Positions 1 through 9,054 of a DNA stretch of 64,000 bases are shown piece by piece. A program made the position numbers and the translations under genes. Numbering within the stretch: position 1 is the stretch's first letter; the number at the start of each line of letters is the position of its first letter. The notes under the pieces are model-generated. The model saw only the letters and a program-made list of their open reading frames with translations. It did no database searches and was not told the origin of the DNA. Origin of the DNA: Nitrosomonadales bacterium (GTDB lineage: Bacteria > Pseudomonadota > Gammaproteobacteria > Burkholderiales > Gallionellaceae); assembly GCA_016199835.1 (NCBI GenBank), contig JACQFX010000037.1, positions 16,632 through 80,631 on the forward strand, read 5' to 3'.

Positions 1-128
1 ATATTGATGACCAGAAACCGGAAAAACTGCCAGATCAGACACGTCCGCATGAAGCGCGTGAACCCGGTCGGCGCTGGCGGATAGTAGGCTTGCTGGTAAG
101 GCTCTCTGTTGGTGATGTTGCCTGACAT
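1..128 (-). CDS. Small membrane-protein fragment downstream of sqr (partial)
   Basis: The gene starts at 128 on the minus strand and runs off the left edge; 42 residues are visible. A clear AAGGAG ribosome site lies at 137-142. The visible part begins MSGNITNREPYQ, continues with a Tyr/Pro-rich stretch and a basic segment (TRFMRT), then turns hydrophobic (LIWQFFRFLVIN), which looks like the start of a membrane helix. It follows the sulfide:quinone oxidoreductase gene by 30 bases on the same strand, so the two are probably co-transcribed. A membrane or quinone-side partner is possible, but I do not recognise the family. Confidence 0.6.
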   Translation of the reverse strand, partial: MSGNITNREPYQQAYYPPAPTGFTRFMRTCLIWQFFRFLVIN

Positions 129-158
129 AGTTATATCTCCTTGTAATTTTGTGTCCGA

Positions 159-1619
159 TCAATCCGGCAGCAAAGTCCAGCCCGGACGCAGCTTGGCCTG
201 ATAGATGAAGGTATGGTGCAGCAGATATTTCATCCAGTGTCCGGCCAGCCCGATCTCGCCAAACGTCAGATCGATATCGCGGCCGTAGTCCGGATATTTT
301 TCATAGTCCGGCACCACCGGAAATACGGTCATGGTCGCGGCCGTGCCCTTGAACACGTGCGAGCCGGTGGAGGCAACGCAGGCCGCGCCCATTTCCGACA
401 TCGATGCGGTGTGCGTGGGTTTGTCCGCGCCGTTGATAATCATGTCGCGTATGCTCATCGCCACGGCTTTGGCCATGGCGGCGGAAGGCATGCCGGTGCG
501 CGGCGGCGCGGGATTGATCGGCGTGCCGTTGGCGCTCTGCATGGGTTTGGAGATCAGGTGCGGCGGCGCGAAGGCGATGCCGACCGCGAAGATATTGCGG
601 TATGCCGGCGTCTGGTAAGTCCTGGGCCAGTCCTTCGCACTCCATTCCAGGTAGGGACGCGGCGTATAGTCACCATCCACCTTCATGAAGCCGTTGGGCG
701 CGAACACCTGGCTGGTGATGTCTTCTTCGGCCTTGTTGTAGGCTTTCAGTCCGACCCCCGCAAACGGCGGGATCAGCATGGAGAAATCGAACTCCAGTTC
801 GTGGAACGTTCCGTCTATCGTTTCGTAATGGATCTTCCCGGCTTCGACCTTCTTCACATGCGCGCGCGTGATCCATTCGATGCCGCGCTCGACCATCAGC
901 GATTCAGCAAAAGTCTTGCCGTTGGTAACGTAGCCGCCGCGCTTGATATGCACGCCGCCCATGCCAAAATCGCCCAGCTCATATTCGTTGCTGAGCCAGA
1001 CAATGCGTGCCTGGTCGCGCACACCAGCCTCGCGCAGCACATGATCCACGTTGTAGATGTATTCGAACGCAGCGCCCTGACAGGTGCACATGCCGTGGCC
1101 GGTGCCGATTACGAACGTGCGCCTGGCTCCGGCGCGCATGTCATCTATGTTTTGCTGTAGCTTGTGGTTGGCCTCCAGCGCGTGGCTCGCGGTGCACACG
1201 GAAACCGTGTGGCCGTGTTCCGGCCCCAGGCCTTCGGTTGCGCCGAAATTCAGCTTGGGCCCGGTGGCATTGATCAAAAAGTCGTAAACGATATTTTCCT
1301 GCACCCCGGCCTTGTCGGCACGGGTGTATTCGATCGTCACGAAGGGCATGGAGCTTTCCGCATTACCTTGAGGATGGATGGACACGCCTTTGGCCTGGCG
1401 GAAATCCACATGGGTCTTGCCATACACTTGTGCGAGGTCAAAGGTAACATCCTGCTCGGTCATCTGGCCAACGCCGACCCAGATGTTGGAGGGTATCCAG
1501 TTCCATTTGGCGTTGGGCGACACCACCACGATATCGTGATGTTTGCCTATCCATTTGTTGAGATAACGGGCGGCGGTATGCCCGGATATGCCCGCACCCA
1601 AAATTACGACTCGCGCCAT
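159..1619 (-). CDS. sqr: Sulfide:quinone oxidoreductase-like flavoprotein (type III SQR group)
   Basis: A 486-residue FAD-dependent disulfide-oxidoreductase-family protein, expected to oxidise sulfide and pass electrons to the quinone pool at the membrane. The N-terminal dinucleotide-binding motif is VVILGAGISGHTAARYL (residues 4-20). Conserved cysteines are visible at about 142, in the GTGHGMCTCQG block (178 and 180), and at about 414 (GAACVAS); the last two regions match the redox-active cysteine positions of type III SQRs as I remember them. The C-terminal segment (GHWMKYLLHHTFIYQAKLRPGW) is amphipathic and may contact the membrane. A ribosome site (GGAGAAG type) precedes the ATG. A small membrane-protein gene follows. 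SQR-like proteins of unproven substrate also exist, so sulfide specificity is an inference. Confidence 0.8.
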   Translation of the reverse strand: MARVVILGAGISGHTAARYLNKWIGKHHDIVVVSPNAKWNWIPSNIWVGVGQMTEQDVTFDLAQVYGKTHVDFRQAKGVSIHPQGNAESSMPFVTIEYTRADKAGVQENIVYDFLINATGPKLNFGATEGLGPEHGHTVSVCTASHALEANHKLQQNIDDMRAGARRTFVIGTGHGMCTCQGAAFEYIYNVDHVLREAGVRDQARIVWLSNEYELGDFGMGGVHIKRGGYVTNGKTFAESLMVERGIEWITRAHVKKVEAGKIHYETIDGTFHELEFDFSMLIPPFAGVGLKAYNKAEEDITSQVFAPNGFMKVDGDYTPRPYLEWSAKDWPRTYQTPAYRNIFAVGIAFAPPHLISKPMQSANGTPINPAPPRTGMPSAAMAKAVAMSIRDMIINGADKPTHTASMSEMGAACVASTGSHVFKGTAATMTVFPVVPDYEKYPDYGRDIDLTFGEIGLAGHWMKYLLHHTFIYQAKLRPGWTLLPD

Positions 1620-1656
1620 GCTCTTCTCCTTCTGAAATATCTTGAGTTAATGTCCA

Positions 1657-1749
1657 TCAAAGGTGTGTCGTGGAGTGCTCGTCATGCTCTGTAGCGCACG
1701 TCTGCGCATCGCACATCATGGTGTTGACGATGGCCGGCAGCACGGCCAT
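1657..1749 (-). CDS. Possible 30-residue leader peptide or small ORF upstream of sqr
   Basis: A short reading frame begins with ATG at 1749, preceded by GGGAG six bases upstream, and ends with TGA at 1657. The peptide starts MAVLPAIVNTMMCDAQTC and ends in a His/Asp/Glu/Thr-rich tail, so it holds two Cys and several His residues. It lies between a good promoter (1839-1865) and the sqr start, on the same strand. It could be a genuine small protein, a leader peptide, or chance. The metal- or sulfur-binding look of the tail is suggestive only. Confidence 0.3.
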   Translation of the reverse strand: MAVLPAIVNTMMCDAQTCATEHDEHSTTHL

Positions 1750-1818
1750 CGAGACTCCCAGCGTCAAATGCGAAGAGACGCTGTCCCAATTGGCTCGAAC
1801 CTAATGCCCGGTAAATTG

Positions 1819-1865
1819 CTATATAATAATTTGCTAATATTATAGAGGCTCGCCAAAAAACGCAA
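1819..1865 (-). promoter_or_regulatory. Promoter with AT-rich dyad upstream of sqr
   Basis: On the minus strand, TATAAT (complement of 1839-1844) and TTGCGT (complement of 1860-1865) are 15 bases apart. An imperfect AT-rich dyad with CTATA arms spans 1819-1845 and covers the -10 box. Sulfide-responsive ArsR-type repressors such as BigR bind AT-rich dyads over -10 regions, so this could be an operator. That link is inference. Confidence 0.45.
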
Positions 1866-1962
1866 TAGGGAATTTTCAAGCCTTGCTCAGGGTGTCGGAA
1901 TCTGCGCCCGCACTACCTGCCGACCTGCAATGTCGCACATACTGCCTCGCCATCAGGTTGTT

Positions 1963-3504
1963 TCAGGCCCCGCGTTTCGCAAAATCCCTGAGCCTGAAAC
2001 CCAGCAGCCACAGCACCGCGAAGTACACCGCCCCGCCCCCCACCACCAGAGCAGACAAGTGCAGGATGCGCACCCAGCCGTGTGTGGTGAGCCAGTGCTG
2101 TTCGCTGCCCATGCCGAACCAGAGGGTCGCGCCTAACGCAAGCAGGGCAATACACAGTCTGGAGAAGTACGGTCCCCAGCCGGGTTCGGGCCGGTAGATG
2201 CCGCGTTTGCGCAGCAGGTAGAACAGGATGGCGGAGTTGAAGCAGGAGCCGAGGCCGATAGAGAGCGCGAGGCCGGCGTGATGCAACTCCATGCCGAATA
2301 CGAACAGCAGATTCATCGCTTGCGTGACGAGCAAAGTGCCGATGCCGATCTTGACCGGTGTTCTAATATCCTGCTGCGCATAGAAACCGGGGGCCAGTAC
2401 TTTCACCGCAAGCATACCGATCAGACCTACGCTGTAGCCGACCAGGGCATTGCGCGTCATCAACACGTCGTTCGCGACGAATGCGCCATGCTGGAAAAAA
2501 GTCGCCAGCAGTGGCACGGCTATCATGCCCAGCGCAAGCGCGGCCGGCAGCGTGAGCATAAAGGTGAGGCGCAGCCCCCAGTCCAGCAACTTCGAATATT
2601 CCTCGTGGCTTTCGTCGGCGTAATGCTTGGAAAGCGAAGGCAGCAGGATAGTGCCCAGCGCCGCGCCCAGCAAGCCTGCGGGCAACTCCATCAGCCGATC
2701 GGCAAAATACAGCCAGGACACGCTGCCCGCTGCCAGGAGGGATGCGAAGATGGTATTTATGATGAGGCTGATCTGGCTGATGGATACGCCGAACGCCGCC
2801 GGCCCCATCTGCTTGATGACACGCCACACGCCGGCATCCTTGAGGCTGAAGCGCCATTTCGGCAACATGCCGATTTTTTTCAGGAACGGGATCTGGAAAG
2901 CCAGTTGCACGATGCCGGCGATGACCCACGACCACGCCATGGCAATGATGGGTTGATCGAATAAGGGAGCAAGCCACAACGCGGCGCCGATATTGCAAAC
3001 GTTGAGCAGGATCGGGGCAACGGCTGGTACCCAGAATTTATTGTAGGTGTTGAGTATGCCCGCCGCCACAGCCACCAGCGAAATGAAAAAGATATAAGGC
3101 GAAGTGATGCGCAACATCTGGATGGTGACGTTGAATTTGTCCGCATCTTTCACAAACCCTGGCGCAGTGACGTACACCAGTATGGGCGCCGCGATAATGC
3201 CGATGAGCGTGACGATGAACAGAATGACAGCCAGCAGAGTGACCACGTGATCCACCAGAAGCTTGGTCTCATCGTGGCTCTTGCGGTTTTTGTATTCGCC
3301 GAAGATCGGCACAAAAGCCTGCGAGAATGCGCCTTCCGCGAACAAGCGACGCAATAGATTGGGGATGCGGATAGCGACGAAATAGGCATCGGCTACCATG
3401 CCTGCGCCGAAGATGCGCGCGATCAGCATGTCGCGCACAAAACCGAGAATGCGCGAAACCAGCGTGAGACTGCTGATGGTGGCGAGAGCCTTGAGCAGGT
3501 TCAT
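1963..3504 (-). CDS. murJ: Lipid II flippase MurJ (MviN)
   Basis: A 513-residue polytopic inner-membrane protein of the MurJ/MviN branch of the MOP flippase family. It moves lipid-linked peptidoglycan precursor from the cytoplasmic to the periplasmic leaflet. The N-terminus reads MNLLKALATISSLTLVSRILGFVRD, followed by IPNLLRRLFAEGAFSQAFVP, the signature MurJ segment with its basic residues. About 14 hydrophobic segments run through the protein and the length is typical. It is divergent from rpsT, with the DUF3579 gene between them, an arrangement common in betaproteobacteria. The ATG at 3504 gives the conserved N-terminus. Confidence 0.95.
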   Translation of the reverse strand: MNLLKALATISSLTLVSRILGFVRDMLIARIFGAGMVADAYFVAIRIPNLLRRLFAEGAFSQAFVPIFGEYKNRKSHDETKLLVDHVVTLLAVILFIVTLIGIIAAPILVYVTAPGFVKDADKFNVTIQMLRITSPYIFFISLVAVAAGILNTYNKFWVPAVAPILLNVCNIGAALWLAPLFDQPIIAMAWSWVIAGIVQLAFQIPFLKKIGMLPKWRFSLKDAGVWRVIKQMGPAAFGVSISQISLIINTIFASLLAAGSVSWLYFADRLMELPAGLLGAALGTILLPSLSKHYADESHEEYSKLLDWGLRLTFMLTLPAALALGMIAVPLLATFFQHGAFVANDVLMTRNALVGYSVGLIGMLAVKVLAPGFYAQQDIRTPVKIGIGTLLVTQAMNLLFVFGMELHHAGLALSIGLGSCFNSAILFYLLRKRGIYRPEPGWGPYFSRLCIALLALGATLWFGMGSEQHWLTTHGWVRILHLSALVVGGGAVYFAVLWLLGFRLRDFAKRGA

Positions 3505-3540
3505 GCGGGGTTTTCCCCCGCCGGGAATGCGCGCATGAAA

Positions 3541-3894
3541 TTACCAGTCATTGCGTTTCGGATCGCGGCGCTCTTTGCCGGAGGGTGGAAATATGCCGGA
3601 AGTCTCAACGTATGCAACGCCACGCCCGGTGCGTACCATGAGGCGATTCTCAACAATATAGCGCTTGATCAGCCCGAATGTTTCGGGGGCGTTCTGGCGC
3701 AACGCCGCGCGCACCACGACGGAATTCACCCCCTCGACCATCATGGGGCGTATATAAGACGAATAGGTCTTGTGCCCGTCCGCCCCGGTTCTGGCCAGCG
3801 AATCGCACAGACGCTCCGCCCAGTCCGCAGGCTGGAAAACCTCGCCTCCTGCGGTTATTCCCTGAATGACGAATTCGGTGGTATCGAATGGCAT
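3541..3894 (-). CDS. DUF3579 domain protein
   Basis: A small soluble protein of 117 residues when started at the ATG at 3894 (MPFDTTEFVIQGIT), which has GAGAGG seven bases upstream. A longer in-frame extension to 3996 exists, but its sequence is Cys/Trp-rich and unlike the family. The conserved core includes FQPADWAERLC, YIRPMMVEGVNSVVV and a C-terminal GRGVAYVETSGIFPP segment. Members occur in beta- and gammaproteobacteria, commonly beside murJ or rpsT; no function is established. The gene lies 36 bases upstream of murJ on the same strand and is probably co-transcribed with it. Confidence 0.8.
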   Translation of the reverse strand: MPFDTTEFVIQGITAGGEVFQPADWAERLCDSLARTGADGHKTYSSYIRPMMVEGVNSVVVRAALRQNAPETFGLIKRYIVENRLMVRTGRGVAYVETSGIFPPSGKERRDPKRNDW

Positions 3895-3976
3895 ATACAA
3901 CCCTCTCAGGCCTGTTGTCGCCGGGCTGCTGGCGTGGCCGCAATCATACCATCCCGCCTGACCGCAAAATAACCAT

Positions 3977-4005
3977 TTGCCAAAGCGGACGAGCATCCCT
4001 ATAAT
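3977..4005 (+). promoter_or_regulatory. Sigma-70 promoter of rpsT
   Basis: TTGCCA (3977-3982) and a perfect TATAAT (4000-4005) are separated by 17 bases. Transcription would start near 4012, about 30 bases ahead of the rpsT start. Confidence 0.8.
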
Positions 4006-4044
4006 GCGCGCCTTTCATCGCAAGCGAATTCTCAAGGAGTTACC

Positions 4045-4308
4045 ATGGCAAATAGCGCACAAGCCAGAAAGCGCGCAAGACAAGCGGACAAACAGCGCGA
4101 CCACAACGCAAGCCTGCGTTCTGAATTGCGCACCGCAATCAAGAAAGTAGCGAAAGCCATCGAGGCTGGCGACAAGGCTGCGGCCAAGGTCGTGTTCAGC
4201 GAATCGACCAGCGTGGTGGATTCCATCGCCGACAAAAAGATCATCCACAAGAACAAGGCTGCGCGTCACAAGAGCCGTTTGTCCGCCGCTATCAAGGCAA
4301 TGGCCTAA
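4045..4308 (+). CDS. rpsT: 30S ribosomal protein S20
   Basis: An 87-residue, strongly basic protein that binds 16S rRNA early in assembly of the small subunit. It begins [21 protein letters not shown], typical of S20, and is predicted to be all alpha-helical with many Lys/Arg/Ala residues. AAGGAG lies seven bases before the ATG. The gene has its own promoter just upstream and a strong intrinsic terminator just downstream, so it is monocistronic. Confidence 0.98.
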   Translation: MANSAQARKRARQADKQRDHNASLRSELRTAIKKVAKAIEAGDKAAAKVVFSESTSVVDSIADKKIIHKNKAARHKSRLSAAIKAMA

Positions 4309-4332
4309 GCCTGCGCGGTACCAGTGATGCAG

Positions 4333-4359
4333 AAAGGCCGACCGAGCGTCGGCCTTTTT
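4333..4359 (+). terminator. Intrinsic terminator after rpsT
   Basis: A perfect 10-bp stem (4333-4342 with 4348-4357) with a 5-base loop runs into a T tract. Confidence 0.9.
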
Positions 4360-4406
4360 CGTTTTGAGTTTTAAACGGCACGTATGGCAAATCTGTGAGG
4401 AATTCC

Positions 4407-5582
4407 ATGTCGCACCTGATGAATACTTATGCTCGCCTCCCGCTCGCCTTCACGCATGGTGAGGGCGCGTGGCTGTGGGACACCGACGGCAAACGCTACC
4501 TCGACGCCTTGTCCGGTATAGCCGTGAACACGCTGGGGCACGCCCATCCGCGCTTTACTGCAACGCTGAACGCGCAGATCGGCAAGCTGATCCACGTTTC
4601 CAACATCTATCAGGTGCCAGAGCAGGAGCGGCTCGCCGACAAGCTGTGTGCGCTGTCTGGCATGCAGGAAGTATTTCTGTGCAATTCCGGCTGCGAGGCA
4701 AACGAAGCGGCGATCAAGCTGGCGCGCATGTATGGGCACAACAAGGGCGTAGAGACACCCCACATTATCGTGATGGAAAAAGCCTTCCACGGACGCACGC
4801 TGGCCACCCTTTCGGCCACCGGCAGCCGCAAGGTACAGGCCGGTTTCGAGCCGCTGGTGAAGGGCTTCGTGCGCGTGCCATACAACGATCTTGACGCCAT
4901 CCGCCAGGTCGCCCAGCACAACCAGGAAGTAGTGGCCGTGCTGGTCGAGCCGATACAGGGCGAAGGCGGCATCCGCATGCTGGACATCCATTACCTCGAA
5001 CAACTGCGGCAGATTTGCGACCAGCAAGGCTGGCTGCTGATGCTGGACGAAGTGCAATGCGGCCTGGGCCGCACTGGCAAGTGGTTCGCGCACCAGCACA
5101 CCGGCATCCTGCCGGACGTGATGACGCTGGCCAAGGGCCTGGGTTCGGGCGTGCCTATCGGCGCCTGCCTGACTGCGGGCAAGGCGACGGGCACGTTCAA
5201 GCCGGGCAACCACGGCTCCACTTTCGGCGGCAACCCGCTGGCCAGCACCGCCGCGCTCACCACGCTGGAAATCATGGAGCAGGACAGGCTGCTGACCAAT
5301 GCCGCGACCGTGGGCGAATTCCTGCTGAACGGTCTGCGCGAACGCCTCGGTAAAATCATGGGCGTGGCTTCCGTGCGCGGCCAGGGACTGATGATAGGCA
5401 TCGAACTGACCAAACCCTGCGGCGAACTGGTCGGCAAGGCATTGGAGCAGGGCTTGCTTATCAACGTCACCGCCGACAATGTGATCCGGCTGCTGCCGCC
5501 GCTGGTGTTCACGCAAACCGAAGCACAACAATTGCTGGACATGCTGTGTCCGCTGGTCACGGAATTCCTGGCGCGGGAGTAA
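4407..5582 (+). CDS. argD: Acetylornithine aminotransferase
   Basis: A 391-residue class III PLP-dependent aminotransferase that makes N-acetylornithine from the semialdehyde with glutamate in arginine biosynthesis; the family often also acts on succinyl-diaminopimelate. The PLP lysine is K243 in TLAKGLGSG; the cofactor Asp is D214 in LMLDEVQCGLGRTG; NSGCEANEAAIKLAR (93-107) is the cofactor-phosphate region. I chose the ATG at 4407 because GAGG lies six bases upstream; an in-frame GTG at 4395 would overlap that site. Its stop codon is two bases from argF, so the two are translated as a pair. Confidence 0.95.
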   Translation: MSHLMNTYARLPLAFTHGEGAWLWDTDGKRYLDALSGIAVNTLGHAHPRFTATLNAQIGKLIHVSNIYQVPEQERLADKLCALSGMQEVFLCNSGCEANEAAIKLARMYGHNKGVETPHIIVMEKAFHGRTLATLSATGSRKVQAGFEPLVKGFVRVPYNDLDAIRQVAQHNQEVVAVLVEPIQGEGGIRMLDIHYLEQLRQICDQQGWLLMLDEVQCGLGRTGKWFAHQHTGILPDVMTLAKGLGSGVPIGACLTAGKATGTFKPGNHGSTFGGNPLASTAALTTLEIMEQDRLLTNAATVGEFLLNGLRERLGKIMGVASVRGQGLMIGIELTKPCGELVGKALEQGLLINVTADNVIRLLPPLVFTQTEAQQLLDMLCPLVTEFLARE

Positions 5583-5584
5583 CC

Positions 5585-6505
5585 ATGGGCATTAAACACT
5601 TTTTGCAGTTCAAGGATCTCACGCGCGAGGAGTTCGACTACCTGTTCGAGCGCACGCGCTTCATCAAGGAACGCTTCAAGCGCTACGAAAAATACTGGCC
5701 GCTGGAAGACCGCACGCTGGTGATGATCTTCGAGAAGGCCAGCACGCGCACGCGGCTGTCGTTCGAGGCCGGCATGCACCAGCTCGGCGGCTCGGCCATC
5801 TACCTCAACACGCGCGATTCGCAGCTCGGGCGCGGCGAACCGGTGGAAGATGCCGGACAAGTCATCTCGCGCATGAGCGACATCGTGATGATCCGCACTT
5901 TCGAGCAAAGCATCATCGAGCGCTTCGCCGCGCATTCGCGCGTGCCGGTGATCAATGGCCTGACCAACGAATACCATCCCTGCCAGGTGCTGGCCGACAT
6001 CTACACCTACATCGAGCAGCGCGGCAGCATCAAGGGCAAGACCGTGGCCTGGATCGGCGACTCCAACAATATGTGCAATACCTGGCTGCAAGCGGCGGAG
6101 ATACTCGACTTCAACGTGCATGTCTCCACGCCGCCCGGCTACGAAGTCGAAGCGGAGCGCGCAGGACTGTATGGCGACGAGAACTATGAAGAATTTGCCG
6201 ACCCGATGGATGCCGCGCGCGGCGCCGATCTGGTCACCACCGACGTGTGGACTTCGATGGGCTTCGAAGCCGAGAACGAAGAACGCATGAAAGACTTCGC
6301 CGACTGGCAGGTGGACGGCGACATGATGCGCATCGCAGCCAGGGAAGCGCTGTTCATGCACTGCCTGCCCGCACATCGCGGCGAAGAAGTTTCAGCCGAA
6401 GTCATAGACGGGCCGCAAAGCGTGGTATGGGAAGAGGCTGAGAATCGTTTGCATGTACAAAAAGCGCTTATGGAATATCTGTTGCTGGGCAAAGTGAACA
6501 ATTAA
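5585..6505 (+). CDS. argF: Ornithine carbamoyltransferase
   Basis: A 306-residue transcarbamylase that makes citrulline from ornithine and carbamoyl phosphate. The carbamoyl-phosphate motif STRTR is at residues 53-57, HPCQ at 131-134 and the ornithine-loop HCLP at 259-262; the length is normal. The start at 5585 gives the standard N-terminus (MGIKHFLQFKDLT), with GGGAG overlapping the end of argD as ribosome site. It is followed by a small thioesterase gene and argG in the same direction, an arginine operon. Confidence 0.96.
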   Translation: MGIKHFLQFKDLTREEFDYLFERTRFIKERFKRYEKYWPLEDRTLVMIFEKASTRTRLSFEAGMHQLGGSAIYLNTRDSQLGRGEPVEDAGQVISRMSDIVMIRTFEQSIIERFAAHSRVPVINGLTNEYHPCQVLADIYTYIEQRGSIKGKTVAWIGDSNNMCNTWLQAAEILDFNVHVSTPPGYEVEAERAGLYGDENYEEFADPMDAARGADLVTTDVWTSMGFEAENEERMKDFADWQVDGDMMRIAAREALFMHCLPAHRGEEVSAEVIDGPQSVVWEEAENRLHVQKALMEYLLLGKVNN

Positions 6506-6521
6506 GTCTGTCCCGGACTGC

Positions 6522-6953
6522 ATGAAAGACACGCTGAAACCCGGCATACGTTACACACATCAGTTCCGGGTGCCGCCCAGCAAAACCGTGCCGGCGCTGT
6601 ACCCGGAGTCGCCTGAGTTTCAGGCCATGCCGGAAGTTCTGGCGACCGGCTTTCTGGTCGGCCTGCTGGAATGGGCGTGCATCATGGCCGTCAAGCCGCA
6701 CCTGGACTGGCCCGAGGAACAATCGCTGGGCACGCATATCGATGTCAGCCACGAAGCGGCAACGCCGCCGGGGCTGGAAGTGACAGTGAGCGTCGAACTG
6801 ATCGCGGTGGAAGGCAGAAAGCTGACGTTTGCAGTTTCAGCCCACGATGGCCTGGATACGATCTCGCAAGGCACGCATGAGCGTTTCGTCATCGACAAGG
6901 CAAGATTCGACAGCAAGGTGCGCGACAAGCGCGATAGGAAACAAGCAGTTTAA
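6522..6953 (+). CDS. FlK-like hotdog thioesterase
   Basis: A 143-residue single hotdog-fold protein related to the fluoroacetyl-CoA thioesterase (FlK) group. Visible family features are the start region [19 protein letters not shown], the helix stretch [35 protein letters not shown] and THERFVID near the C-terminus. The Ser/Thr, Glu and His positions resemble the FlK catalytic set. Most environmental members have unknown acyl-CoA substrates, and fluoroacetate detoxification should not be assumed. It sits between argF (16 bases upstream) and argG (23 bases downstream) and is probably in the same transcript. The last 15 residues are very basic. Confidence 0.8.
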   Translation: MKDTLKPGIRYTHQFRVPPSKTVPALYPESPEFQAMPEVLATGFLVGLLEWACIMAVKPHLDWPEEQSLGTHIDVSHEAATPPGLEVTVSVELIAVEGRKLTFAVSAHDGLDTISQGTHERFVIDKARFDSKVRDKRDRKQAV

Positions 6954-6976
6954 TCATCAATAAACGGGTATCAAGC

Positions 6977-8203
6977 ATGAGCGAAATCAAAAAAGCCGTC
7001 CTCGCCTACTCCGGCGGACTCGACACTTCGGTGATCCTGAAATGGTTGCAGGACACCTATCAATGCGAAGTGGTGACCTTCACCGCCGACCTGGGCCAGG
7101 GCGAAGAACTGGAGCCCGCGCGCGCCAAGGCGCTGAAGATGGGCATCAAGCCCGAGAACATTTTCATCGACGACCTGCGCGAAGAATTCGTGCGCGATTT
7201 CGTGTTCCCGATGTTCCGCGCCAACACCGTATACGAAGGCGAATACCTGCTCGGCACCTCCATCGCGCGTCCGCTGATCGCCAAGCGTCTGATAGACATC
7301 TCCAACCAGACCGGTGCCGATGCCATCTCGCACGGCGCGACCGGCAAGGGCAACGACCAGGTGCGATTCGAACTCGGCGCGTATGCACTGAAGCCCGGCA
7401 TCAAGATCATCGCGCCGTGGCGCGAATGGGATCTGCTGTCGCGCGAGAAGCTGATGGCTTATGCCGAAAACGCCGGCATCCCCATCGACATGAAGCACAA
7501 GCAAGGCGGCTCGCCCTATTCCATGGACGCCAACCTGCTGCACATTTCTTTCGAAGGCCGCCATCTGGAAGACCCTTCCGCCGAGGCCGAAGAGAGCATG
7601 TGGCGCTGGACCGTGTCGCCGGAGAAGGCGCCCGACGCGGCGGAATATCTCGACCTTGAATACGAGCGCGGCGACATCGTGGCGCTCAACGGCGAGCGCA
7701 TGAGCGCAGCCGCAGTGCTGACCAAACTCAACGCACTTGGTGGCAAGCACGGCATCGGCCGCCTCGACCTGGTGGAGAACCGCTACGTCGGCATGAAGTC
7801 GCGCGGCTGTTACGAAACTCCCGGCGGCACCATCATGCTCAAGGCACACCGCGCCATCGAATCCATCACGCTGGATCGCGAAGTCGCGCATCTGAAAGAC
7901 GACCTGATGCCGCGCTATGCCAGCATGATCTATAACGGCTACTGGTGGTCGCCGGAACGCAAGGCGCTGCAAACGCTGATAGACCACACGCAACAAAGCG
8001 TGAACGGCTGGGTGCGCGTCAAACTGTACAAGGGCAACGTCATCGTGGTCGGGCGCGATTCAAAGACAGACTCGCTGTTCGATTCGAGCATCGCCACCTT
8101 CGAGGACGACAAGGGTGCATACGACCAGAAGGACGCGGCAGGTTTCATCAAGCTGAATGCCTTGCGCATGCGCATCGCCGCCAATCTGAAAAATCGCAAA
8201 TAG
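6977..8203 (+). CDS. argG: Argininosuccinate synthase
   Basis: A 408-residue ATP-dependent ligase joining citrulline and aspartate. The PP-loop AYSGGLDTS is at residues 10-18, and [16 protein letters not shown] is the citrulline/[16 protein letters not shown] segment. Length and start ([14 protein letters not shown]) match the class I family. It completes a run argD-argF-argG; argH is not in the window. ppnP starts eight bases after its stop, suggesting the transcript continues. Confidence 0.97.
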   Translation: MSEIKKAVLAYSGGLDTSVILKWLQDTYQCEVVTFTADLGQGEELEPARAKALKMGIKPENIFIDDLREEFVRDFVFPMFRANTVYEGEYLLGTSIARPLIAKRLIDISNQTGADAISHGATGKGNDQVRFELGAYALKPGIKIIAPWREWDLLSREKLMAYAENAGIPIDMKHKQGGSPYSMDANLLHISFEGRHLEDPSAEAEESMWRWTVSPEKAPDAAEYLDLEYERGDIVALNGERMSAAAVLTKLNALGGKHGIGRLDLVENRYVGMKSRGCYETPGGTIMLKAHRAIESITLDREVAHLKDDLMPRYASMIYNGYWWSPERKALQTLIDHTQQSVNGWVRVKLYKGNVIVVGRDSKTDSLFDSSIATFEDDKGAYDQKDAAGFIKLNALRMRIAANLKNRK

Positions 8204-8211
8204 GAGAAATC

Positions 8212-8529
8212 ATGTCGGACAAATTCAATAACGTTGCGGTAGGCAAAAAAGCCAACGTATTCTTCGACGGCAAATGCGTGTCGCACTCGGTGTTCTTCCC
8301 CAACGGCGAGCGCAAGACCGTGGGCGTCATCATGCCGGGCGCGCAATTGACCTTCAACGTCGGCGTGCCCGAGTTGATGGAGATCACCAGCGGCGAATGC
8401 TCGGTGAGGATCGCCGGGGAAGCCGCGTTCAAGACCTACACCGCAGGCACTTCGTTCCGTGTGGCGGAAAACAGCAGCTTCGAGATTCATGCAAAAGACG
8501 ACGTAAACTACGTTTGCTCGTTTGGTTAA
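8212..8529 (+). CDS. ppnP: Pyrimidine/purine nucleoside phosphorylase PpnP (YaiE, DUF1255)
   Basis: A 105-residue single-domain cupin of the PpnP family, which cleaves a broad range of nucleosides with phosphate. Recognisable segments are SHSVFFPNGERKTVGVIMPG, ELMEITSGECSV and the C-terminal AGTSFRVAENSSFEI block. A strong AGGAGAAATC ribosome site overlaps the end of argG and sets the ATG at 8212. It lies in the argG-yajQ run; no special link to arginine synthesis is known. Confidence 0.92.
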   Translation: MSDKFNNVAVGKKANVFFDGKCVSHSVFFPNGERKTVGVIMPGAQLTFNVGVPELMEITSGECSVRIAGEAAFKTYTAGTSFRVAENSSFEIHAKDDVNYVCSFG

Positions 8530-8550
8530 CCACCGCGCTAAGGAGCAACC

Positions 8551-9039
8551 ATGCCATCTTTCGACATTGTTTCCGAAGTAGAAAAGACCGAGGTTAAAAA
8601 CGCGGTCGAGCAGACCAATAAGGAGGTTGGCACACGCTTCGATTTCAAGGGCAGCGATGCCCGCGTGGAACAGGCCGAACTGGTGCTAACCGTATTCGCT
8701 GACAACGAGTTCCAGCTCGGTCAGGTACAGGACATTCTCAACGGCAAGCTGAGCAAGCGCGGCGTGGATATCAAGTGCCTGGACATCAGCGACAAGATAG
8801 ACAAGGTCAGCGGCAACAAGGTCAAGCGTTCCTGCACCGTAAAAGTCGGCGTGGAAATCGAGCTCGCGAAGAAGATCGTCAAGCTGCTCAAGGACAGTAA
8901 GATGAAAGTGCAGGCCAGCATTCAGGGCGACACCGTGCGCGTCACCGGCAAGAACCGCGACGACCTGCAAGCCGCCATCGCTTTCGTGAAGAAATCCATC
9001 ACCGATTTCCCGCTGCAATACCAGAACTTCCGCGACTGA
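8551..9039 (+). CDS. yajQ: YajQ family nucleotide-binding protein
   Basis: A 162-residue member of the DUF520/YajQ family, two tandem ferredoxin-like domains. It begins [21 protein letters not shown] and carries [10 protein letters not shown] and the terminal PLQYQNFRD, all hallmark segments. Some relatives bind cyclic di-GMP and act with transcription factors; others bind RNA or nucleotides. That is notable here because the window also holds a diguanylate cyclase and an HD-GYP protein, but no direct link can be seen. AGGAG precedes the start. Confidence 0.93.
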   Translation: MPSFDIVSEVEKTEVKNAVEQTNKEVGTRFDFKGSDARVEQAELVLTVFADNEFQLGQVQDILNGKLSKRGVDIKCLDISDKIDKVSGNKVKRSCTVKVGVEIELAKKIVKLLKDSKMKVQASIQGDTVRVTGKNRDDLQAAIAFVKKSITDFPLQYQNFRD

Positions 9040-9054
9040 CAGGCAATCTGCGCC

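Noticed and set aside
1682..1879. 65-residue minus-strand frame upstream of sqr
   Set aside because: It overlaps the promoter and its C-terminal half is Arg/His-rich, typical of a wrong frame. The short frame at 1657-1749 fits the ribosome site better.
6522..6953. Fluoroacetate resistance by the FlK-like thioesterase
   Set aside because: The fold matches, but FlK-like proteins are widespread and there is no fluorometabolite context; it sits in an arginine operon.
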